In this document: positions 36,720-44,954 of the stretch, piece after piece
Layout: every line of letters starts with the position of its first letter
Numbering within the stretch: the first letter of the stretch is position 1
Assembly (NCBI RefSeq): GCF_004217145.1
Contig: NZ_SHKR01000012.1
Coordinates: 682,001 to 746,000, forward strand
Reading direction: 5' to 3'
From: Kribbella rubisoli
GTDB taxonomy: Bacteria > Actinomycetota > Actinomycetes > Propionibacteriales > Kribbellaceae
Length of the DNA: 64,000 nt
Notes under the pieces: generated by a model
What the model was told of the DNA's origin: nothing
Database searches by the model: none
The model's input: only the letters and a program-made list of their open reading frames with translations
Translations under genes and position numbers: made by a program

Positions 36720-38228
36720 ATGACCGCAACGACCCTCGACCCGCGCCGGTGGTGGGCGCTGGGTGCGATGTCCATCAGCCTGATCGTGATCGGGCTGGAC
36801 CTGACCGTGCTGAACGTCGCGCTGCCGACGCTGGCCACCGATCTGAAGGCGTCGACCAGTCAGCTCCAGTGGTTCGCTAACGCGTACACGCTGGTGCTCG
36901 CCTCGCTGCTGCTCCCGGCCGGGCTGCTCGGCGACCGGTTCGGGCCGAAGCGGCTGATGCTCGGGGCGCTCGTGGTCTTCGGGCTGGCTTCGGCGGCGTG
37001 CGCGTTCGCGAACTCGCCTGGCCAGTTGATCGCGGCCCGGGCGGCGCTCGGGGTCGGGTCGGCGTTCCTGATCCCGCTGTCGATGTCGTTGCTCAACCTG
37101 CTGTTCGCGCCGGAGGAACGGCAGCGGGCGATGACGATCTGGCTGATGGCGAACTCGATCGGCATCCCGCTGGGTCCGCTGCTCGGCGGCTGGCTGCTCG
37201 ACCACTACCGCTGGGGCTCGATCTTCCTGATCAACCTGCCACTAGTTGCAATCGGACTAGTTGCAGTGGCGCTGTTGATCCCGACGATGGCCGGACACCG
37301 GTCGCGGCGGATCGACGTACCTGGGATTCTGCTCACCGCGGCCGGGCTGGTTGCGTTGACGTACGGGTTCATCGCGGCGGGAGAGCACGGGTGGGGCTCG
37401 GCGTGGGCGCTCGGTGGGATCGCGGGCGGCGTGGTCTTGCTGACCGCGTTCTGGGCGTGGGCCCGGCGTACGGCGGATCCGTTGGTCGACCTGAAGCTGT
37501 TCCGGTCGGCGGGGTTCACGTGGGGGACCGTGCTTGCGACGCTGGCGTCGTTCGCCTTGGTGGGGTTGCTGTTCGTGCTGCCGCAGTTGTTCCAGGCTGT
37601 GCAGGGCGCCGACGCATTCCAGGCCGGGCTGCGGTTGCTGCCGATCATCGGCGGGATGCTGATCGGCGCGAAGGTGGCCGAGCGGCTGCTCGAGCGGGCC
37701 GGAGCGCGAGTGACCGTGGTGATCGGGTTCTCGTTGATGCTGGCCGGGTTGGTGATCGGGGCGTTCACGAAGGCCGGCGACGGCTACGGGTTCACGGCGA
37801 TCTGGGTGAGTCTGGTCGGGGTGAGCATCGGGTTCACGCTGCCGCCGATGAACGGGTTGGCGCTGGCGGCACTGCCGATCGAGCGGAGTGGGTCCGGGTC
37901 CGCGCTGATCCAGGCGTCACGGCAGGTCGGCGGCACGCTCGGGGTGGCGATCCTCGGGACGGTGCTCAACGCGGCGTACCGGAGTCACTTGGATGTCAGC
38001 GGACTGCCGCCCGCGGCTGCGGATGTGGCCCGCGACAGCGCGTCGGCTGCGATCGCGATCGGCTCGCCCGGCCTGACGCGCTCGGCGCAGGCGGCGTTCG
38101 TCAACGGCATGGACGTGACGCTGTGGGTGTGCAGTGGGCTCGCGGTGGCCTCGATCGTGCTCGCGCTGGCCTTTCTGCCACGCCGTACCGCGGTTGCCGA
38201 CCGGGAAGTTGTCACAATCGGAGCATGA
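36720..38228 (+). CDS. MFS efflux transporter, DHA2 (EmrB/QacA) family
   Basis: 502 residues, about 14 transmembrane segments. DHA2 marks: LDLTVLNVALPTLATDL in segment 1, SLLLPAGLLGDRFGPKRLMLGALVVFG (motif A), and motif C-like AFLIPLSMSLLNLLF with GIPLGPLLGGWLLDHYRWGSIFLINLP. A proton-driven exporter for drugs or metabolites. Its stop overlaps the TetR start by 4 bases (ATGA), giving the common self-controlled pump operon; the operator is directly upstream. Confidence 0.94.
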   Translation: MTATTLDPRRWWALGAMSISLIVIGLDLTVLNVALPTLATDLKASTSQLQWFANAYTLVLASLLLPAGLLGDRFGPKRLMLGALVVFGLASAACAFANSPGQLIAARAALGVGSAFLIPLSMSLLNLLFAPEERQRAMTIWLMANSIGIPLGPLLGGWLLDHYRWGSIFLINLPLVAIGLVAVALLIPTMAGHRSRRIDVPGILLTAAGLVALTYGFIAAGEHGWGSAWALGGIAGGVVLLTAFWAWARRTADPLVDLKLFRSAGFTWGTVLATLASFALVGLLFVLPQLFQAVQGADAFQAGLRLLPIIGGMLIGAKVAERLLERAGARVTVVIGFSLMLAGLVIGAFTKAGDGYGFTAIWVSLVGVSIGFTLPPMNGLALAALPIERSGSGSALIQASRQVGGTLGVAILGTVLNAAYRSHLDVSGLPPAAADVARDSASAAIAIGSPGLTRSAQAAFVNGMDVTLWVCSGLAVASIVLALAFLPRRTAVADREVVTIGA

Positions 38229-38809
38229 GCGGGCTGCGGGAACGGAAGAAGGCCAAGACCAGGGCGGCGATCCAGGAGCATGCGCTGCGGTTGTTCCGGG
38301 ACCAGGGGTACGCCGAGACGACCGTCCAGGAGATCGCCGCCGCGGCCGAGATCTCGCCGGCGACGTTCTTCCGGTACTTCCCGACCAAGGAGGACACGAT
38401 CGTCCTCGATCGGCTCGACCCGGTGATGATCGAGCTGTTCCGCAGCCAGCCTGCCGAGATGAGCCCGACCGATGCCCTTCGCGCTGCGATCAGGCAGAGC
38501 CTCGACACCCTGACCGAGGACGAGTGGGCGCTCGAGTCCCAACGCCAGGAGCTGGTGATGAACGCTCCCGAGCTGCGGGTCCGGATGCTCGACCAGCTCT
38601 ACGAAGGCATCGACCTGCTCGCCTCTCTGGCAGCCGAACGCACCGGCCGGGCCCCGGACGACATCGCCGTACGGGCCTGGGCCGGAGCGGTCGTCGGCGT
38701 CGTGATGGCGACGTACCGGCAGCTGGAGGTCGACGGTCCGCTCCCGAAGTACCTCGAGACGATGGACCGCGCCTTCGACCAGCTGGGCGGGCTCCGGCTC
38801 GCTCCGTAG
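38225..38809 (+). CDS. TetR-family regulator of the DHA2 pump
   Basis: 194 residues. HTH: RAAIQEHALRLFRDQGYAETTVQEIAAAAEISPATFFRYFPTKEDTIVLD. The C-terminal domain holds the MftR/AcrR-like helices. The ATG lies within the pump stop (ATGA), so repressor and pump are made together. The inverted repeat at 36670-36707 is its probable operator. Convergent with the SAM-hydrolase-like gene, 13 bases apart. Confidence 0.92.
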   Translation: MSGLRERKKAKTRAAIQEHALRLFRDQGYAETTVQEIAAAAEISPATFFRYFPTKEDTIVLDRLDPVMIELFRSQPAEMSPTDALRAAIRQSLDTLTEDEWALESQRQELVMNAPELRVRMLDQLYEGIDLLASLAAERTGRAPDDIAVRAWAGAVVGVVMATYRQLEVDGPLPKYLETMDRAFDQLGGLRLAP

Positions 38810-38822
38810 TAGGGCACTGTAG

Positions 38823-39623
38823 TCAGGCCACCTTCTCGGCCACCTGCACGGACAACGGATCGCCCGGCCGCAGACCGAAGGCGGCGGCCGCGGAGCCACC
38901 GCGGATCACCAGCTCGGTGAACCCGCTGCCTGAGCTGCCCTGGATGATGCCGGGCGTGTTCCGCGGGACGGCGGTCAGGTGCGGGTAGCAGGTCACGTCC
39001 TTGCCCTGGGCAACAGTCACGACATCGCCCGGGGTGAGGCCGAGATCGCGGTCGAGTTTGCAGTTGCCGAAGTTGTCGACGACGGCAACGACCGGGTCCG
39101 CGTCGAGGGTTTCGGGGATGACGGTCTCGACGGCGGGTACGGCGCGATCGTCGGCGACCCATTTCGCCAGCAACGGCAGGTACCACAGGCTGCGGAACTG
39201 CGTGCCGGCGATCTTGTCGATCTCGTCCGCCGCGAATCCGGCCGCGGTCACTGCTTCGCGGATATCGGTCACGTAGACGTGGCTGATGCCGAGCTCCCGG
39301 CGTACCAAGGAGAGGGCGCGGGCGTTGAAGGTGCTCGCTATCAGGTGCTTGCCGTACCAGAAGAAGCAGAACGGTACGCCGTTCGGCCAGACGCCGTCGC
39401 GGGGCGCGATGTTGAGCAGGGTGATGGTCGGGTGGCCGTCCTCGCCAAGGGACTCAGTGGCAAGCAGGCAGTCGAGCAGGGTCAGCGCGGCGAACGACTC
39501 CGGATCGGGTCCGTCGGCGGCGACGATGGTCGGCGACTGGCCGAACAGGGCGCCGATCCGGGTGCTGAGTCTGGCGCGGGCGTTACCGTCGTGACAGTCG
39601 GTGATGTAGGTGATCGGGTACAT
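38823..39623 (-). CDS. SAM hydroxide adenosyltransferase-like protein (DUF62), divergent
   Basis: 266 residues. Family features: N-terminal TYITDCHDGNARARL where the classic motif is TDFG-x2-D, a central VVAVVDNFGNCKLDRDLGL (usual VDxFGNxxTN) and C-terminal GIIQGSSGSGFTELVIRGGSAAAAFGLRPGD. The family converts S-adenosylmethionine to adenosine and methionine; fluorinase and chlorinase are relatives. The Phe-Gly of the first motif is replaced by Cys-His, so this is a divergent subfamily and may differ in substrate. AGGAG 6 bases before the ATG supports the start. An attenuator-like leader precedes it. Confidence 0.78.
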   Translation of the reverse strand: MYPITYITDCHDGNARARLSTRIGALFGQSPTIVAADGPDPESFAALTLLDCLLATESLGEDGHPTITLLNIAPRDGVWPNGVPFCFFWYGKHLIASTFNARALSLVRRELGISHVYVTDIREAVTAAGFAADEIDKIAGTQFRSLWYLPLLAKWVADDRAVPAVETVIPETLDADPVVAVVDNFGNCKLDRDLGLTPGDVVTVAQGKDVTCYPHLTAVPRNTPGIIQGSSGSGFTELVIRGGSAAAAFGLRPGDPLSVQVAEKVA

Positions 39624-39662
39624 AGCAGGCTCCTGGTGGTTGCAGCTTGTCTGGGAAACGAA

Positions 39663-39688
39663 AGAGGCCCCCGACATCGGGGGCCTCT
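39663..39688 (-). terminator. Strong intrinsic terminator in the leader of the SAM-hydrolase-like gene
   Basis: An 11-bp perfect stem (AGAGGCCCCCG / CGGGGGCCTCT) with a 4-base loop, followed on the minus strand by TTTCGTTT. It lies 40 bases upstream of the minus-strand ATG and 98 bases after the stop of the Gfo/Idh gene. It can end Gfo/Idh transcripts or act as the termination step of an attenuator. Confidence 0.8.
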
Positions 39689-39785
39689 CGCTGCAAGCAC
39701 ACGTGCCTACGCCGCTGAAGTCACCCGCATCGAGGGCTCAGCATTCGCATAGCGGCGTACCAGGTCACGTCGAGGATCGTAGCAC
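39689..39785 (-). promoter_or_regulatory. Candidate attenuator/structured leader of the SAM-hydrolase-like gene
   Basis: Reading the minus strand, a promoter-like element (TACGAT near 39780) is followed by a 9-bp perfect stem TACGCCGCT / AGCGGCGTA (39751-39759 with 39708-39716) enclosing 34 bases, a small GCAC/GTGC stem, and then the intrinsic terminator. Inside the first stem begins a nine-codon ORF, MRMLSPRCG, without a clear ribosome site. It matches no riboswitch class that I recognise by sequence. Either a leader-peptide attenuator, a metabolite-binding RNA or a short sRNA is possible. Confidence 0.5.
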
Positions 39786-40958
39786 TCAGCGAACCTGGCC
39801 ATTGTCGAAATAGCTGACCAGGGTCGGGTCGAGCGGCGGGATGTCCTGCGGTACTCCGTTCGCGCGGAGTGACTGGGTCGCGGCGTAGCCGGCGGCCACC
39901 GCGGCGCGGGCGGCGACCGGGGAGGTGAGCGTCGCGCCGCCGTCGCGGACGAAGTTCACGAACTCGGCGACCAGGTGCGGGTCGGCGCCGCCGTGGTGGT
40001 CGGTCTCGCCGGAGATCTCGACGACCTGGTCGGCGTCCTCGCGATACCCGGAGCGACGGCTGTTCCAGACCTTCACCACGCCGCCCGCGGTGTCGCCGAA
40101 GTTCTCCAGCCGGCCGTGCGTGCCGATCACGGTGTAGTTGCGCCAGTAGTCCGGCGTGTAGTGGCACTGCTCGTAGTTCATCATCACGCCGTTGTCGAGC
40201 AGCAGGTTCACCTGCGAGATGTCCTCGACGTCCATCACCGGAGCCAGGCCCTTCTGCTCCAGCGGCGGCCAGTTCTTCTCGCTGACGAACTCCTTGAACC
40301 GCTGGTCCGAGCGATCCTGCCGGTCCTCGATCCCGCCGTACAGGGTGAGCGCACCCATCGCGTTCACCCGGGTCGTGTAGCCGCCGGCCAGCCAGTGCAT
40401 CACGTCGATGTCGTGGGCACCCTTCTGCAGCAGCAGTCCGGTGGTCCGCCGACGGTCCGCGTGCCAGTCCTTGAAGTAGAAGTCACCGCCGTGGCCGACG
40501 AAGTGCCGGCACCAGATCGCCTTCACGTCGCCGATCGCGCCGTCCTGGATCAGCTTGCGCATCGTCAGTACGACGGACATGTGGCGCATGTTGTGGCCGA
40601 CGTACAGCCGTGCGCCGGAGTCGTAGGCCGCCTGCAGCACGCGATCGCACCCTTCGGTGGTGATCGCCAGCGGCTTCTCCACGAAGACGTTGACCCCGGC
40701 CCGGAGGAAGTCGATCGCCGGCCCCTCGTGCAGGTCGTCCGGCGTCGTCAGGAAGACGCCGTCGAGCTTGCCGTCCAGCAGCTCGGTGTGGTCGGCGTAC
40801 CCCGTTGCCTGCGGGTACAACTCGAGCGTCGCGTCCCGCTGGGGTGCGGACGGGTCGGCGACGGCCACAACCTCCGACCCTTCGCCGGGCCGGTGCGCGT
40901 AGTTTGCGATCCGACTCCGGGACCCGAGACCCACCACGCCAAACCGAAGATCACTCAT
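39786..40958 (-). CDS. Gfo/Idh/MocA-family sugar oxidoreductase
   Basis: 390 residues. Rossmann motif FGVVGLGSRSRIANYA at the N-terminus, the GVNVFVEKPLAITTEGCDRVL segment with the catalytic EKP lysine, and LLQKGAHDIDVMHWLAGG with a typical active-site His. NAD(P)-dependent dehydrogenase of sugars or cyclitols. AGGAG 7 bases before the ATG fixes the start six codons into the open frame. No sugar transporter adjoins, so substrate is open. Confidence 0.92.
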   Translation of the reverse strand: MSDLRFGVVGLGSRSRIANYAHRPGEGSEVVAVADPSAPQRDATLELYPQATGYADHTELLDGKLDGVFLTTPDDLHEGPAIDFLRAGVNVFVEKPLAITTEGCDRVLQAAYDSGARLYVGHNMRHMSVVLTMRKLIQDGAIGDVKAIWCRHFVGHGGDFYFKDWHADRRRTTGLLLQKGAHDIDVMHWLAGGYTTRVNAMGALTLYGGIEDRQDRSDQRFKEFVSEKNWPPLEQKGLAPVMDVEDISQVNLLLDNGVMMNYEQCHYTPDYWRNYTVIGTHGRLENFGDTAGGVVKVWNSRRSGYREDADQVVEISGETDHHGGADPHLVAEFVNFVRDGGATLTSPVAARAAVAAGYAATQSLRANGVPQDIPPLDPTLVSYFDNGQVR

Positions 40959-41102
40959 ACCAGCACTCCTGCACATAGTTGTTTCCAGAAGCCTAACTCC
41001 GAGCAGTTCCGATCTTCAATCATCTGCCTTTGCCATGACGTTGCCCCACTCGTCATCCGCCGAACATCACGGTCTCGCTCTGTGCGCCCACCATGGCGGA
41101 AT

Positions 41103-41999
41103 GTGAGCCTCCACTACGTGGCACTGGGGGACTCGACCACCGTAGGTGTCGGGGACCCGATGAACGGCAGCAGTACAACCGACCTGTCCGGTGCCGGTGC
41201 GCGCCCGGGCGAGGGGTGGCGGGGCTGGGCCTCGCTGCTCGCCGACTCCCTGGCCAGCTCCCACCGTGTGACGTTCTCCAACTTCGCGACCAGCGGCGCC
41301 ACCGTGCCGATCGTCGCGACCGAGCAACTACCCGAAACCGGCGATGATCCGATCGACATCGCCTCGTTGATCGTCGGGGTGAACGACACCTTGCGGTCCA
41401 CCTTCGACGCCGGCCGGATCCGGGATCATCTGCAGCAGATCGCGGACGAACTGACCGCCCGCGGCGCGCTGCTGCTGACGGTCCGGTTCCACGACCACGG
41501 CAAGGTGTTCGGCCTGCCGAAATGGCTGCGGCGACCGCTGTGGCACCGGATCGAGCAGGTCAACATCGTGTTCGACGATCTGCACGCGCGGTACGGCGGG
41601 ATCCGGCTGGACATGGCCGATTATCCCGAGGTGTACCGGCGGGACTTCTGGAGCATCGACCGGTTGCATCCGGGGGAGCGGGGACACCGCAAGCTCGCCC
41701 GTGCGTTCGCCGACGAGTTGGCGATCCGCGGGTTGCCGATCGACGTACGGCCGGATCTGGACTGTGCATACCGGCCGCCGAGTCGCTGGGCGGACGCGAT
41801 GTGGCTGGTACGCGAAGGCGTGCCGTGGGTCGGGCGCAGGGCCAACGACCTGCTGCCGTGGGCGGCCAGGATGGCAGTCACGCAGGTCCGGCCGCTCAGC
41901 CGGCCGTCGCTTGTCCTCCCGCCGTCGTCCATTGACCTGCCGTCGTCCGTCGCCCTCCCGCCTTCGTCCAATGCGGAGGTCCAGCGTCTGGAGGCATAG
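41103..41999 (+). CDS. SGNH/GDSL-type hydrolase with Pro/Ser-rich tail
   Basis: 298 residues, predicted cytoplasmic. Block I VALGDSTTVGVGDP carries the nucleophile Ser (GDS), block II Gly in NFATSGATV, block III Asn in LIVGVNDTL and block V SIDRLHPGERGH carries Asp and His. Lipase/esterase or carbohydrate deacetylase activity is expected. The last 30 residues are low-complexity repeats (VLPPSSIDLPSSVALPPSS). GTG start with no visible ribosome site; the 144-base upstream gap is less GC-rich and probably holds divergent promoters for this and the Gfo/Idh gene. Confidence 0.88.
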   Translation: MSLHYVALGDSTTVGVGDPMNGSSTTDLSGAGARPGEGWRGWASLLADSLASSHRVTFSNFATSGATVPIVATEQLPETGDDPIDIASLIVGVNDTLRSTFDAGRIRDHLQQIADELTARGALLLTVRFHDHGKVFGLPKWLRRPLWHRIEQVNIVFDDLHARYGGIRLDMADYPEVYRRDFWSIDRLHPGERGHRKLARAFADELAIRGLPIDVRPDLDCAYRPPSRWADAMWLVREGVPWVGRRANDLLPWAARMAVTQVRPLSRPSLVLPPSSIDLPSSVALPPSSNAEVQRLEA

Positions 42000-42009
42000 G
42001 GTCTGATTC

Positions 42010-42726
42010 ATGGCCCGAATTGATGGACGTACCGCTGACCAGCTCCGCCCGGTGACGATCACCAGGAACTGGCTCGACCACGCCGAGGGCTCGGTGCTGG
42101 TCGAGTTCGGGCGGACCCGGGTGCTGTGCGCGGCGAGCGTGACCGAGGGCGTGCCGCGCTGGCGCAAGGGGTCGGGCCTCGGCTGGGTCAGCGCGGAGTA
42201 CGCGATGCTGCCGCGGGCGACCAACACCCGCTCCGACCGCGAGTCCGTGAAGGGCAAGATCGGCGGCCGTACGCACGAGATCTCCCGGCTGATCGGGCGC
42301 TCGCTGCGGGCCGTGATCGACTACAAGGCGCTCGGCGAGAACACGATCCTGCTGGACTGCGACGTACTGCAGGCCGACGGCGGGACGCGGACCGCGGCGA
42401 TCACCGGCGCGTACGTCGCACTGGCGGACGCGGTGTCGTTCCTGCGCGAGAAGAAGCTGCTGAAGAGCGAGCCGCTGACCGGGACGGTATCGGCGGTGTC
42501 GGTCGGGATCATCGACAGGGCGCCGATGCTGGACCTCTGCTACGAAGAGGACGTCCGGGCCGAGACCGACATGAACCTGGTGATCACCGGCGAAGGCAAG
42601 TTCATCGAGGTGCAGGGCACGGCCGAGGGCGCGCCGTTCGACCGCGCTGAGCTGGACAGCCTGCTTTCCCTGGGTGTTTCGGGCTGCGCCGAGCTCGCCA
42701 AGATCCAGCAGGAGGCCCTGGCGTGA
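42010..42726 (+). CDS. rph: Ribonuclease PH
   Basis: 238 residues, normal length. Phosphorolytic 3'-5' exoribonuclease for tRNA 3' maturation. Conserved: [30 protein letters not shown], the [22 protein letters not shown] phosphate-binding region and [24 protein letters not shown]. It ends with a 4-base overlap with rdgB. The pair resumes the mycobacterial order (Rv1340-Rv1341) after the accessory block. Confidence 0.97.
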   Translation: MARIDGRTADQLRPVTITRNWLDHAEGSVLVEFGRTRVLCAASVTEGVPRWRKGSGLGWVSAEYAMLPRATNTRSDRESVKGKIGGRTHEISRLIGRSLRAVIDYKALGENTILLDCDVLQADGGTRTAAITGAYVALADAVSFLREKKLLKSEPLTGTVSAVSVGIIDRAPMLDLCYEEDVRAETDMNLVITGEGKFIEVQGTAEGAPFDRAELDSLLSLGVSGCAELAKIQQEALA

Positions 42727-43328
42727 GTCGCGTGCTGCTGGCGTCGAACAACAAGAAGAAGCTCGAGGAGCTGCGGCGGATCCTGACGCCGATCGTGCCC
42801 GGCATCGAGGTGCTGGGGCTCGGCGACGTACCGGCGTACGACGAGCCGGCCGAGACCGAGCCGACGTTCGAGGGGAACGCGCTGCTGAAGGCGCATGCCG
42901 CGCTGGCCGCGACCGGGCTGCCGTCGATCGCGGACGACAGCGGCATCTGCGTCGACGCGCTGAACGGGATGCCCGGCGTACTGTCGGCGCGCTGGTCGGG
43001 GCCTTTGAAGGACAACCAGGCCAACAACCTGCTGCTGCTCGGTCAGTTGGAAGACGTCCCGGACGAGCGGCGCGGGGCGTCGTTCGTGGCGGCGGTGGCG
43101 TTCGTACGGCCGGATGCCGACGACGAGGTCGTGATCGGCGAGATGCGCGGGTCGGTCATCCGTTCGTTGCGTGGGACGGGCGGGTTCGGGTACGACGTGC
43201 TGTTCCAGGCCGAGGGGTACGACCGGACCACGGCCGAACTGTCCATCGAGGAGAAGGACGCGATCAGCCACCGCGGCAAGGCGCTGCGCGCGCTCGCGCC
43301 GCTGGTCGCGAAGGCGTTGGGGAGCTAG
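42723..43328 (+). CDS. rdgB: XTP/dITP diphosphatase (HAM1/RdgB)
   Basis: 201 residues. Hydrolyses non-canonical purine triphosphates. Motifs: [56 protein letters not shown] and the C-terminal [23 protein letters not shown] with [14 protein letters not shown] start overlaps the rph stop. Typical in all respects. Confidence 0.96.
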   Translation: MSRVLLASNNKKKLEELRRILTPIVPGIEVLGLGDVPAYDEPAETEPTFEGNALLKAHAALAATGLPSIADDSGICVDALNGMPGVLSARWSGPLKDNQANNLLLLGQLEDVPDERRGASFVAAVAFVRPDADDEVVIGEMRGSVIRSLRGTGGFGYDVLFQAEGYDRTTAELSIEEKDAISHRGKALRALAPLVAKALGS

Positions 43329-43330
43329 CC

Positions 43331-43921
43331 ATGTTGTTCGCAGGATCGGATCGGGATGGGGTCGCGGACGGGAAGATCACCGTCGCCTATCGGCGGTGGG
43401 CCGAGCCGCGGGTGGTCGAGGGACGGATCTACCGCACGAACGCGGGCCGGATCGAGATCGACAGCATCCGCACGGTCAACCCGGAGTTGATCGCGGACAC
43501 CGATGCCGAAGTTGCTCTGGCTGACCGCCGCAACGCGAAGGATGTGCGGCGACGGTTGCGTGGGGACGAGTCGATGCCGACGTTCCTGATCCGCTTCCAT
43601 CTCGTCGAAGGGGCGGATCCGCGGGAGGAGCTGGCCGCGCAATCTTCTTTGTCGGCTGAAGAACTCGCCGACGTCCGCGCCCGCCTCGCCCAGTTCGACC
43701 AGCTGAGCCACCACGGCGCCTGGACGACCGAGACGCTCCAGCTGATCCAGTCCCGGCCTGCTACTCGGGCGGCAGATCTTGCGGCCTCGGTCGGGCGGGA
43801 GACCGCGCCGTTCAAGCTCGACGTCCGCAAGCTGAAGAACCTCGGCCTGACCCACAGCCTTGAGGTCGGCTACGAGCTCAGCCCTCGTGGCGCGGCGTAT
43901 TTGGATGCTCTGGGCAACTAG
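43331..43921 (+). CDS. ASCH/PUA-like domain protein with C-terminal helical region
   Basis: 196 residues. The N-terminal 75 residues (DRDGVADGKITVAYRRWAEPRVVEGRIYRTNAGRIEIDSIRTV, given here as a region around residues 7-50) resemble an ASCH domain, a small beta-barrel thought to bind RNA. The C-terminal half has a winged-helix feel (TLQLIQSRPATRAADLAASVGRE ... LDVRKLKNLGLTHSLEVG), ending near YELSPRGAAYLDAL. ATG two bases after the rdgB stop suggests co-transcription. Role unknown; it overlaps the convergent next gene by 4 bases. Confidence 0.6.
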   Translation: MLFAGSDRDGVADGKITVAYRRWAEPRVVEGRIYRTNAGRIEIDSIRTVNPELIADTDAEVALADRRNAKDVRRRLRGDESMPTFLIRFHLVEGADPREELAAQSSLSAEELADVRARLAQFDQLSHHGAWTTETLQLIQSRPATRAADLAASVGRETAPFKLDVRKLKNLGLTHSLEVGYELSPRGAAYLDALGN

Positions 43922-44514
43922 CGTTTGAGGTTGAGGGTTGCTATCAGATCCTCGTGGAGCTCGAACCAGACGCGGTGGCAGGAGTCGACGTCGGAGCGGT
44001 CTACCCAGGCGGTCTCGCCTGCGGTGGCGCGTTCCAGTGCGGTGGAGAATCTGGTGTCGTAGCCCTGGAAACGGGGCAGGACGCTCGTCAGTCTGGCGGC
44101 GATCGGGGCTAGGGCGGTGTCGATCGCTTTCAGCTCGTGGAGGACGCCCGCGTCCCAGGCGGGGTCGGTGTGGTCGTTCGCTGCTAGCGGGTCGGTGGGG
44201 GTTGGGCGTAGTTGCCAGTCGGTGCAGGCCTGCTGGAGAAGGGCGTTGAGCGGGAGGAAGTCGGCGTACACCTCATGAATCGCGTCTGGGTTCTTTAGCT
44301 CGGCCGCCAGGCGGCGCTCGTTCTCCACGCGGCCGCTCTCGGTCAGCGACCAGCCTGAGGTGCCGGCGAACGTACTGCGCGTTGTCCAGCCTTGCGCCTC
44401 AGCGTCCTCGAGTGCGTCCTCGACCGCTTGCTGCGGGAGGTCGAAACGCTGGGCGACGACCGGGGTGTCCGCGAATCCCAGCAGGCGCACGGCGTGCAGC
44501 ACCAGGTGCATCAT
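43918..44514 (-). CDS. Winged-helix-like regulator of unknown family
   Basis: 198 residues. The first 65 residues look like a winged helix (HAVRLLGFADTPVVAQRFDLPQQAVEDALEDAEAQ followed by W-rich wing SGWSLTESGR). The rest is helical with conserved-looking charged pairs and ends in ELHEDLIATLNLKR. It overlaps the HTH gene upstream (44511-44514, ATGA), so both are co-expressed, divergently from the PEP-synthase-like gene. I infer that one or both regulate that gene. Confidence 0.65.
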   Translation of the reverse strand: MMHLVLHAVRLLGFADTPVVAQRFDLPQQAVEDALEDAEAQGWTTRSTFAGTSGWSLTESGRVENERRLAAELKNPDAIHEVYADFLPLNALLQQACTDWQLRPTPTDPLAANDHTDPAWDAGVLHELKAIDTALAPIAARLTSVLPRFQGYDTRFSTALERATAGETAWVDRSDVDSCHRVWFELHEDLIATLNLKR

Positions 44515-44882
44515 GAGTCCATCCGCGCGGCGAGCCGGTTGAACCGCTGCTGACAGGCCTGCGGCGAACTGAACCCCATCGCGTCGGCCATCTCCGCCCA
44601 GGTCAGCCCGGAGCTCCTCGCGAGGAAGAGCAGGCCCGACTCGACCTCCTCGACCTCAGCCCGCGCAGCCGGCAGTAGGGCGAGCGCGGCCAACAGGTCG
44701 TCGTCCGTCAGCTCGGCCGACCGCCAGGCCGCGAACTGGGTGAGATCCACGGCCGACAACGGAACCGGCGCCGGCCGCCATGGTCGGGCCGGCAGCTCCT
44801 TCGCCCCCTTCGCGAGGAGCTGTTCGCGGGCCTCACGCTGCCGCTCAGCCTGAGCCTGATCCGAGTCCTGCTTGCTTCGCAT
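44511..44882 (-). CDS. Small HTH DNA-binding protein
   Basis: 123 residues, starting MRSKQDSD after GGGG; eight codons more are open upstream. A basic/charged N-terminus is followed by ELTDDDLLAALALLPAARAEVEEVE and a helix-turn-helix SGLTWAEMADAMGFSSPQACQQRFNRL, the layout of small sigma-like HTH proteins associated with actinobacterial operons. It is divergent from the PEP-like gene over a 72-base gap holding a strong operator, and is the likely binder. Confidence 0.75.
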   Translation of the reverse strand: MRSKQDSDQAQAERQREAREQLLAKGAKELPARPWRPAPVPLSAVDLTQFAAWRSAELTDDDLLAALALLPAARAEVEEVESGLLFLARSSGLTWAEMADAMGFSSPQACQQRFNRLAARMDS

Positions 44883-44906
44883 CCCCCAACAGTGGATCAT
44901 CAACAA

Positions 44907-44935
44907 AACGTTGTCAACATTCTGTTGTCAACGTT
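44907..44935. promoter_or_regulatory. Operator of two palindromic sites between HTH and PEP-like genes
   Basis: AACGTTGTCAAC (44907-44918) and GTTGTCAACGTT (44924-44935) form a 29-bp near-perfect dyad around ATTCT. Each contains GTTGTCAAC, itself a palindrome, repeated at 14-bp centre distance, and further CAAC/GTTG copies flank it at 44901 and 44938. It ends 19 bases before the GTG of the PEP-like gene and 24 bases before the HTH start. Confidence 0.75.
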
Positions 44936-44954
44936 CCGTTGATGGGAGAGCTTT

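Noticed and set aside
39975..41102. Long N-terminal extension of the SGNH hydrolase
   Set aside because: The frame is open through the antisense Gfo/Idh gene, but this part has no family resemblance; the GDS block begins just after GTG 41103.
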